This document shows positions 56,441 through 64,000 of a stretch of DNA of 64,000 nucleotides, piece by piece (the stretch's first letter is position 1; every line of letters begins with the position of its first letter). The notes under the pieces are model-generated. The model saw only the letters and a list, made by a program, of their open reading frames with translations, ran no database searches and was not told where the DNA came from. Position numbers and translations under genes: made by a program. This DNA is from Cavia porcellus (taxonomy: Eukaryota > Chordata > Mammalia > Rodentia > Caviidae). The stretch lies in assembly GCF_034190915.1 (NCBI RefSeq), contig NW_026947484.1:143628982-143692981 (forward strand), written 5' to 3'.

Positions 56441-58744
56441 ATATTTTGCTTTAAATCAGATGTTGCCCACATTGGTCAAATGTATTCTACATGGTGAACA
56501 GGTGACACCTAGATTTTTTAAATTTGCTAACCTTGAAGATGAAATGTGGCTCGCTTTATATTTTAACCTATGGATAGTGCTTTGAAAAACTATTCAGGTA
56601 TTCACAAGTGTAGCTTTTGTCATCTAGCTCCGTCTCACCATATTTTTCTTTTCCTCTCTACCTCAATGTACTACAAGTTTTAAAATATGAGGAAAAAGCT
56701 GTTTTTAAGAGAAGATGTAAATATTCATACAAAATAATATACTTCCAACAGAAACACTTACTCATTTCAATGTACTGTATACATGCAAAGCTTTAAAAGT
56801 CTGATTTAAAAATATCTGAAGCAACTCTATCATATGAAGATTGTTACTTCGGAGCTGAGTTACAGGATTTGCCTCTTTTTTTCTCTTGCCTTGAGCAATA
56901 TAGTCTAATTACAGTTACTTGCCTCTCATTCTGTTTAGTTTTTTCTGCTATGCATGAAAAAAGTTAATCAAAAAACAAAATGAAGAGCTGTGAGGGCTGA
57001 TTGAAGTCACGAAGACTTCTCTGTTGCCACTGAGCTGTCTTACGAATGGAATCCCAATCCCTTCAAAGCACCATGAGGTGGCCTCTGCTTCTGCTAGAGT
57101 TTTTCAAAAATCTGAAAATGAAGAGAAAATTGCAGCCTTTCCTATCTTTATTTATTTCTTACCTGGAGTTGGTGAAAGATTTTGAAACCATAGAAGACAC
57201 TAGATTGATAACCCCAGAAATGGGTAATATTTCTCTTTGGAGCAGATAGAGAAGAGCAGTTCCCCACTCCTCGTCCTCTGCGTGCTTTGGAAAGATATTG
57301 TATTAAGAGAATTACAGGTTCTTGGCCTATCCTCTCTCTACCTTCCATGCCCAGACACTAGACCCAATGCCAGCCACTGAAACCAATCCCGGCAGAGGTT
57401 TTGGGCAGGTATTTCCTGCAGAAGTAAGATATCTTAGTTCATTTCAAATACTCACATGATAACACCAGTGCAAAACCCCAACCACATGACAAATTTGGTA
57501 TCTTTAATAAATATTATTAACCCAGATAAAAAATCACAGAAATGTTTTGTGTTGTTCAGGAAAGGAAATAAATAGTATAGGAGAGGGATAGGAGATAATG
57601 ACAATTCTTTAGAGCCCTAAACTTACTTGAAGAATTGGAGGTAATGGTAGTATATTGCTGGAGCACCAAACCTTTGTTATCAGCACAAGTCTGTGGCATT
57701 TAGCTGAGCCTGTCAGACAGCAGGAAATTCCTGGATGGTACATACTGATTGCTCCTAAGCCTAAACAATTGCATATTTCTCAGTTGCGTAAGGTGAGTGG
57801 TGTTGAAAGGCAACATGCTTTTCCTATGAAGAGCAGTGAAATTTGGAAATATGTGCTAAAAGAGAAATAGCTTTCTATGATAAATTATCTCCTAGTAAAG
57901 ACAACTTCCTGGATAGTAATAATGGTTGCTAAAACTTCCTTGAGAAAAAAGATTCAGTAGTCCAAATTTGAGCTGAGATGGTGCTTGCCGCTGGTTCAGT
58001 GGAGTAGAAGGAAATTGTGAGCCTGCTTTGGAGAGAAATGCTGTGGTGAGACTCATGCAGATCTAAATTTCCTTTACTGATACTTAGATATGATAAAAGG
58101 GTTATTGAACTTTCAGAGTAATGTGTACCATTCATGTAAGAGGACTGTAAATTTCAGGGGATTTTGCTTTTTGCTTTGAAGTTATTCAGAGTTATATAAC
58201 CTGGATAATATGAAAAGTATGTGAGAGTCTATTAAATCTACAAATGCTTCATCAATTATAGCTCTGTGATGTGATCAACATTGTGCACACTTAGGTTTTT
58301 GGTAAATACATGAAGCCCAGTTACATCAAGGTATTAAACACATAATACTCATTTTAACTCTTTGGCTGAAACAAATTTGGTGTTCCAAATTTTAACCAGT
58401 AGCTGACTTAACAACTGGGAAGCAAATTTACAAAAGTTCCAGCTTTGATTGTCTTAAGGTCTTATAGGCGACATACAAAATCATCAGTTATGTCAGGCCT
58501 CAGAGAACAAACAGCAGCATGAAATGAGAGACAGAGTCACTTATGGCCGAGCATGTCAGAAAGGGATCTATCTTAAAACACAGATCCAGTGAATGACTCA
58601 GCTCTCCAGTGAGGTATTTTACTTTATTATTGTGAAACTCATCACTACATGAAATTAGGGTAGTGCTAATTTCAAAATTGTCACTGTAGTGTTAACTAAA
58701 GATCAAAACTTCAGGAAATCGGAGTCTTATTCCCGATAACAATC
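56441..58744. other. No gene seen; single-copy-looking DNA
   Basis: ORFs of 63-71 codons are present (57,046, 57,655) but without family features. No repeat recognised. Confidence 0.42.
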
Positions 58745-58965
58745 ATTAATCATTATCTTCATTTCTGAACAAGTAGTGTTTACTATGTCAGGTATCTTTG
58801 TATACATTTTCTCTAGTCTGCCCAATAATTCAGTCAGAGAGAGATTACTACCCATGTTCATCTTGAAAAATTTCAGGCAGACTGATTTTCTCAAGTTCTC
58901 CAAGCTAGTAAATAAAAAAGTTAAAATTCAAACCCTAGACTGACACGGAGGCTTTATCTTTTCCA
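58745..58965 (+). repeat. MIR SINE
   Basis: GTGTTTACTATGTCAGGTAT, GTATACATTTTCTC, ATTACTACCCATGTTCATCT, CAAGCTAGTAAATAAAAAAG, then CAAACCCTAGACTGACACGG: MIR order from start to end. Confidence 0.72.
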
Positions 58966-58984
58966 AATGCTTCATATTCTTCTC

Positions 58985-59210
58985 TGTATCACCTGCTCCT
59001 TTTGCTTTGAATGTCTTTCTTGCTCATCTCAGTGTGTACAACTTTCAGTTACTGTTCAAGCTGGCACAAGACTAGCATTCTTAGGAAGACCTCACCAACC
59101 ACTCCCACCCACTGGTCTCTGCCCGGTATAACTTCACAGCCCTTCCCACCGTGGCACACACCTCGCATGAGCAACAGTTGTGGCCTTGGCACCATCCTTC
59201 TATTATGAAT
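58985..59210 (+). repeat. Possible L2 fragment
   Basis: GCTTTGAATGTCTTTCTTGC, TACTGTTCAAGCTGGCACAA, GAAGACCTCACCAACCACTC resembles the 'ccttcaagacccagctcaaa ... aagccttccctgac' text of L2 3' ends. Weak. Confidence 0.4.
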
Positions 59211-60541
59211 AGCGTTTTAACTGTGATCTCTTTCACTAGTACATTTGGAAAACATTTGGAGAATAAAGCGTTAAAGTATCAAAAATATCATATATCCTGC
59301 TGCCTACCCCCAAATTGATAAAATTTGCCACTTAAAAATACTGACTTTGGTATTTAACTTTAAATTAATAACATCTTGCACACCAAGTCTAAGTTCACTT
59401 TATATACTCTCTTCCTGCTTGCTAAGAGGCAGCCACTAATGAGTATTTGGTGTCTAACCTTCAAGGCTGTGATTTTATTTTTTGTTACATATTCTTTTTT
59501 TTATAGCAATTTTTAAAAAATTTTTATTTAAGGAGGAAAAAAAAGCAGAGAAAGGGTACAAGTTATACAGATTTACAGAAAAAAATAAACAGTAGGAAAT
59601 CACTAGTTAATGGATTACATATTGTCATCTTAGAAATAATTGTTCAAGTCACAAAATTAAAGCTTGTAAAGTGGACATTCCAACAGTGACACTGCAAACA
59701 GTTCTGTTCAATGATCCAACAAAACTCAGTAATATCATTATCTATCTTACACACTTATATATACATGCAGTTATATCGTTTAGAGCAATTTCTTTTCCTC
59801 TCTTTTGTACAATGACAATTACCCATTTTGGGTTTTGTTGCTCCCACAGTTCTTATTACTTTTTTGGAAGGGAGTAGAACCAAATGTGACATAACAGAAC
59901 AGAGTCAAGCAAATCAAAAGGGTGGACATAATAGATAATGTAAAAGCATAATACAAGGTGATCAACAATGGTTACCATAATGCCTCCTGCTATCTCTAAT
60001 AGAATTGCCTATATCATCAGTTATAATAAAATTGAACAAAATAATATAATATAATATAATATATAATATAATAAAATTGAACAAAACAGTAAAGAACAAA
60101 ACCGACAAAACCAAAACATTGGAGACATTATAGGTCTTCAATAGTAGATAATAGTCAATGAGAATGGGCGTTACAATGAATCTCACTATCTTCACAGCTG
60201 TTGCTTAAAGTTTTGAACCTGGTAACTATCAAGCAAAACAGAATAGGGGGACATCAGTCAAAACAAGATGGTGAGAGTAATACAGGGCTTTAAATCAAGA
60301 TAATGGAAAGTCAAAGTGGGTTACTATAATATATCCTGATATTTTTTATTTATTTTTCCCTTAATTAAAAGGATGAAAATAAAAAAGTAAATAATGAAGT
60401 GGAGATTGAGATAAAAGAGGGCATAACAGCAAAACAGCGCACATCAAAACATAACCATTTAAGCAGAATAGTGTTTCACCACAAGATAATCCTGACATAA
60501 AAGTAGTTACCATATTGTCTCTTTACTTGAAATCTTTGAGT

Positions 60542-60554
60542 ATAACTTCGTATA
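60542..60554 (+). other. Perfect loxP-like 13-bp half-site in the HAL1-like tail
   Basis: ATAACTTCGTATA is identical to one loxP arm. The neighbouring copy (+, 1,407-1,419) has the same text with one mismatch. There is no second arm at the required 8-bp spacing (5 of 13 matches), so it is not a recombination site. Confidence 0.9.
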
Positions 60555-60893
60555 CTGTAGCATCAAATATATCAAAACAATGTAAAACCATTTAAGAGAA
60601 TGACAGTATTACAGGGTATTTAGAATCAACCAACAGAAAACGAACAATGGTTTCTGTATAATCTCCTTGTCTTTAAAAGTTTTTGCTTATATTATCATAC
60701 ATAATAAAATCCAATAAGATACAACCTGTTTAGACCAATGGAGACAGAAGAACAAAAGCTTGATGAGACTTCAAAACAAGATGATACTAAATCAGTATTA
60801 CCTATTAAGACGTCATTTTCTCCAAAATAGCTGTTTCTATCATCCAATCTTCTCTGCCTCATTTCTGTTGAGCTCTTTTTCTGTCATTAGTTG

Positions 60894-61270
60894 TCAGTTT
60901 GTCTTCTTCATTTTGTTTTCTGCTGCATTCATTGTGGCCTCTCTGCCACTATTTCTGGATTCTTTGTATTTTTCTTTTTTAGAATATCCTGCAGTAATCT
61001 CTGTAGAGTTGAATTGGTGGTTGCCTATTCCCCTAGTTCCTCTTCATCCTGCAAGCACCTTGTTTTTCCATCAATTTCCAGGGATAGTTGTGCAGGATAT
61101 ATCAATCTTGGCTGGAGATTATTATCTTTCAAAGCTTGAATTCTTTCCCCCCATGCTCTTCGTGATTTGATGGTTTGTGCAGAGAAATCTGCTGTAATTC
61201 TGATGGGTGTTCCCTTGTAAGTGATCTGTTTCTTGTCTCTGATGGCTATTAATATTCTGTTCTTGTATTG
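60894..61270 (-). pseudogene. ORF1 C-terminal remnant in the deleted HAL1-like element
   Basis: The sense translation from 61,270 gives QYKNRILIAIRDKKQ, TPIRITADFSAQTIKSRRAW and LIYPAQLSLEIDGKTRC: the end of the RRM and the CTD of L1 ORF1. It is about 85% identical by eye to the copy at 1-1066. The first open stretch (61,309-61,025, 94 codons) starts with 5'UTR-derived residues and ends at a TAG where the other copy has TTT. The frame then continues to the normal stop at 60,894-60,896. Without the coiled coil and most of the RRM it could not trimerise as normal ORF1p. Confidence 0.82.
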
Positions 61271-61838
61271 GGTTGTGCTAGCCCACTGGGTCTCAGCCAG
61301 CAGCGTCACGTAGGCTAGGCACTTCTCACCAATCCCGCTTGAGAGGGGGATAGGTGGCTGAAGTCACCGCAGCACCCCGCTCCCGCAAGTCTGCCCAGTC
61401 CCAGAATGTCCTCTGTTGGAGTCTCCCAAACTGTGGGAAGAGTGTCAGTTTCTATCACTCACCTCACCGCAAGTCAATGTACAGCTCCCCGCCTGTCCTG
61501 TTTTCAACTCCGTTCGCCGATTCCCGTTCTCAGAGCTTCCGCGCATCTCTCTTCCTGCCGAGCCGATGTAGACGCAGCTGCCGCGCGGCGGGAAATCCAA
61601 ATCGCGGCTTCCAATGCCGCAGGCTCCAGCTTCCACACTGAGGCTTTTCTGTTCCTGTTATAGCACCAGGATTGCATTCCAAGTTGGTTTCTCTCAGCCC
61701 AGTTCATTCTTGGGTCAGCAGGGCATATCTCCACCTGCTCACGACTCCTTACTCCGCACCATTCCTGAATTCCAAGCTGGTTCTTTCAGAGAGCCTCCGT
61801 AGCTGCTGCTATCTGTCCGCCATGTTCTCCCAGAAGTC
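61271..61838 (-). promoter_or_regulatory. CpG-rich 5'UTR/promoter region of the HAL1-like element
   Basis: Roughly twenty CpGs lie within 61,350-61,620, far above the surrounding DNA. Near the 5' end, sense text ACCAGCTTGGAATTCAGGAA (61,784 leftward) recurs in diverged form as ACCAACTTGGAATGCAATCC (61,691 leftward), about 93 bp apart. This hints at two tandem monomers. Promoter activity is inferred from position and from L1 biology. Confidence 0.55.
61819..61826 (-). promoter_or_regulatory. YY1-like site at the element's 5' end
   Basis: GCCATGTT on + (AACATGGC in sense), matching the YY1 core CCATNTT, 12-19 bases from the element's first base. A YY1 site at the same place directs start-site choice in L1 elements of other mammals. 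Confidence 0.55.
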
Positions 61839-62094
61839 TTGTTACATATTCTTACATTTGTAAATAATATATAATGCCATTGTATAAGAGAACAAAAACT
61901 GTAATAATTACGCCAATGTATTTTTGAAAATTGATTGTATTTATTTTTCAAATGAACCATATGGCCATTTAAATCTAATGTATTTATTTAAGTTGCTGTA
62001 TAGTGTTTCATTTCATGAACATTAATATGTTATTTATTTAGGTCTTCTTTTTAAGGACTTTAGAATTCTTATTTGAAAATGTTTCAGTGTATTG

Positions 62095-62440
62095 CTGTTA
62101 GCTTTCTATTACTATGACAAAATGTGAAGGATAATTAAAAGAGGAAAGTTTACTTTGGCTCATGGTTACACAGGTTTTAGTCCATGGTCACTTGGCCCCA
62201 TTGCTTTGGGCCTGTAGTGGCATGGTGCTTTCATGGCAGGAGCATGTGCTAGAAGAGGCCTATTCACTGCATGGTGACTAAAAAGCAAAGAGGGATAGAG
62301 AAGGGATAGAGAAGGGTCCCAAAGTCCCCTTTAAGGGGACTTGTCCTTCCCTTTGAAAAGTCTAATACCTATCACTAGTGCCACAGTCTGGGGACCAGGC
62401 CTTCAACATATGTGCTGCTGGGAGATGTTAGTTGAACTGA
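62095..62440 (-). repeat. MaLR-type LTR (MST/ORR1-like), antisense
   Basis: TTCTATTACTATGACAAAAT, GAGGAAAGTTTACTTTGGCT, CATGGTTACACAGGTTTTAG, a CATGGCAGGAGCATG segment, AAGTCTAATACCTATCACTA, then GGGACCAGGCCTTCAACATA: the reverse MaLR LTR order. Truncated and diverged. Confidence 0.72.
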
Positions 62441-63097
62441 CATTTTTTTGGGGAGGCAGATTTATAGAGATGGGAAGGTAGGGCAATAAAAAGCTCTTTG
62501 AAATGACACAGAGATGAGCATGGTCAAAGTAGTAAAAAATTTTGCCATGCTAATCAATTTTGTGAAAGACTAGTAACAGAAAACATATAAAATAATTAAT
62601 TAGACTATGAGTAAAGCCACTCAAATATGTGTAAGTATGCTTGTAGGGCAGTGCCAATTTATGGCCAGGCAACAAAAGTTCTCTACCCACTTGCACCTCA
62701 GTCATCTTCATGAGTCACCTTGAATATCTGACTTTCAATATGTCAACACAAATATTTTTTCAACGTGGGGCCATGTCAGTTGTGTTTGACACATACTTTT
62801 CTTCAGAAAAGGGCTAGGGTTTCATACCTTCTTTTGTACTCGCATATCGTTTGACTTTCTGAGTGTTACATATGGAACTCATACAGTAATGGAGAGAGAT
62901 GTGTGAGATCAGGAGGTAGGGGCTGTTGTAAGGAAGAAATGAGTTTATGAAACTTTAAAATAATATCTATTAAGATATTAATAGGTTAATAAATTTAGAA
63001 TAATAACTATTAAGCCCATAAAGCTTAATAGTTAATAGATATTGACTAACTTCTATTTATACTTCTTACAGCAAAAATATGAGGCAATTATATTTAA
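62441..63097. other. No gene seen; single-copy-looking AT-rich DNA
   Basis: 62,950-63,050 holds a small AT-rich segment with repeated TAATA/ATTAAG words. No other feature. Confidence 0.45.
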
Positions 63098-63243
63098 AAT
63101 TTTTTTTGAGACAGGATCTTGCTATGTATTTAGATTGGTCTTTAACCCACCATGTAGTTTAGATTGACTTCAAACTCACATTGATCCCCCTGCCTCAGCC
63201 TCCTGAGTGCTGGGATTACAGGTGTGTATAACTATGCCTGTTT
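63098..63243 (-). repeat. B1 SINE (29-bp duplication)
   Basis: Reverse B1 starting TTTTTTTGAGACAGGATCTT, ending in TGAGTGCTGGGATTACAGGT. AGATTG motifs at 63,132 and 63,161 mark the 29-bp duplication. Confidence 0.94.
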
Positions 63244-63458
63244 CAAAGCAGTTATCTTATAAGATTTATTCTGAATTACCAAAAACCGATCTGGCATTCT
63301 TTATTTTCTCCAACCCAAGCTTGTAGTAAGTTGCTCTGAGAAGGCTGGTCAGTGAAACTCAAGGATTTTGACTGTGGAAAGAATTGAATTCCAAAGACCA
63401 TCTACCTATCAAGAGAAGCAAATGATCAAGAAGAGGCAGCAGGACTGGGCAGTGTTGG

Positions 63459-64000
63459 TGTTATGGATTAAGAACTGGTGGTCAATTTAATGCCAGCTGG
63501 ATTACATCTACATGGTCCTGAGCATATGTTCCACTTGAGGAAAGTTGCCAGCATAAATAGAGAGGTGGAGAAGGAGAAGCTATTGTGTTGAGGTGTTGAG
63601 GCTTTGTGGCTTCTCCTATGAGTTTCTATTTGTTGGTTCTCCTGGAGAAGCTTTGGTCTTCACATCGAGCATTGCTTCCTGGCTCCAGACAGGAAGACGT
63701 GTGCTGCTTGGTCTCCAGAATGAGCTCCTCACACTGGCTTCCTACTTGACTCTGCTTATGGTCGGAGGAACTCAGGGCCTCTGTACTGCTGAGGATGGCT
63801 GTGGTGCTTTTCAGGATACCCTGGTCTTTGTTGTGAGTGTGGCTTCTGGGCTCCAGCGTAGAACCGTCAACCTACCAGCACAGCTCCTTCACCCTGCTGG
63901 CATAGACTTCCTAGCTTTCATCGCTGATCTTTGGGCCTTCCCAACACAGATCTGTGAAAGAGACCAGCGTGGGTCCTTCTTGTGGGCTCTAGACCTCCAG
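63459..64000 (+). mobile_element. LTR of the 18.3-kb family, runs off the window end
   Basis: It starts TGTTATGGATTAAGAACTGG, as the sense start of the 18,263-19,052 LTR does, and follows it throughout: CCACTTGAGGAAAGTTGCCA, a GCATAAATAGAGAGGTGGAG TATA-like stretch, TTCTCCTGGAGAAG, TTTGTTGTGAGTGTGGCTTC, CTTCTTGTGGGCTCT. At least 542 bp are present; the 3' end and TSD lie outside. It could be a solo LTR or the 5' LTR of a longer provirus. Confidence 0.85.

Larger units (their letters stand above)
59497..61838 (-). mobile_element. Complete internally deleted HAL1-like retrotransposon, 2.34 kb, 15-bp TSD
   Basis: Bounded by a perfect 15-bp duplication TTGTTACATATTCTT (59,482-59,496 and 61,839-61,853). 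In sense it has a 5' end with a YY1-like site, about 570 bp of CpG-rich 5'UTR (61,838-61,271), the last ~125 codons of ORF1 (61,270-60,894), then a ~1.4-kb tail of degenerate repeated units ending in an A-rich tract at 59,497. Compared with the copy at 1-2399, a continuous deletion removes the equivalent of 16-688 (the ORF1 N-terminal two thirds). There is no ORF2. Intact ends and TSD show it was copied as a unit, which needs L1 machinery in trans. The CpG content and TSD suggest a recent event. Confidence 0.88.

Noticed and set aside
60542..60575. Possible complete lox-type recombination site
   Set aside because: Only one arm is perfect. At the required spacing the second arm matches 5 of 13 bases, which is chance level.
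61354..61802. Overlapping ORFs of 62-95 codons on both strands in the GC-rich block
   Set aside because: They arise because the CpG-rich 5'UTR of the HAL1-like element has few stop codons. None continues into ORF1 in frame except the short leader at 61,309-61,271.
1..64000. CRISPR array, operons, ribosome-binding sites or prophage
   Set aside because: The window is mammalian repeat-rich DNA. Simple repeats and LINE tails are the only tandem structures.

Overview
The window is mammalian nuclear DNA, almost certainly from a rodent. Evidence: 7SL-derived B1 SINEs carrying the internal 29-bp duplication, tRNA-Ala-derived ID-type SINEs, ORR1-like MaLR LTRs, and ancient pan-mammalian repeats (MIR, MLT1, old L1). 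The B1-dup29 type points to the mouse-related clade, but the ID-like SINE and the young L1/HAL1 sequences do not look like mouse or rat. A beaver/kangaroo-rat type lineage is possible but is a guess. I found no host protein-coding exon, rRNA or functional tRNA. The window reads as an intergenic (or intronic) repeat-rich stretch.

Layout. 1-2.4 kb: a HAL1-like ('half-L1') element on +, with a nearly intact L1 ORF1 and no ORF2. 2.4-9.4 kb: a pile of antisense L1 pieces: copy A (3'UTR plus ORF2 with an RT domain), an extra 3'UTR fragment, copy B (ORF2 N-terminus, ORF1, 5'UTR) and copy C (RT fragment). 10.1-11.8 kb: a 5'-truncated HAL1-like copy with a 16-bp target-site duplication (TSD), then antisense L1 ORF2 (copy E). 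11.8-24 kb: mostly single-copy DNA with B1 and MIR elements and, at 18.26-19.05 kb, a solo LTR with TG..CA ends and a 5-bp TSD. 24.4-25.4 kb and 31.46-33.09 kb: two more HAL1-like copies with TSDs. 28.7-30.8 kb: a degraded old sense L1. 33-42 kb: single-copy DNA, an MLT1 LTR, ID elements and a short interstitial telomere-like tract at 39.18 kb. 42.3-45 kb: an L1 3'UTR piece, old L1 3' ends, a B1 and pyrimidine-rich repeats. 45-59 kb: mostly single-copy DNA with scattered MIR, L1M, MaLR and ID copies. 59.5-61.84 kb: a complete 2.34-kb HAL1 derivative with a perfect 15-bp TSD, a CpG-rich 5' end with a YY1-like site, and only the C-terminal third of ORF1. 62-64 kb: MaLR LTR, B1, and a second copy of the 18-kb LTR family in opposite orientation, running off the end.

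The most interesting system is the L1 / HAL1-like / deleted-HAL1 series. The HAL1-like elements keep L1 ORF1 but replace ORF2 with a ~1.3-1.6 kb tail built of degenerate ~140-190 bp units, and the same units occur in the 3'UTR of the local L1. The 59.5-kb copy has also lost most of ORF1, yet has an intact 5' end, A-rich tail and TSD, so it was presumably mobilised in trans. All family assignments come from reading the sequence. No database search was run.
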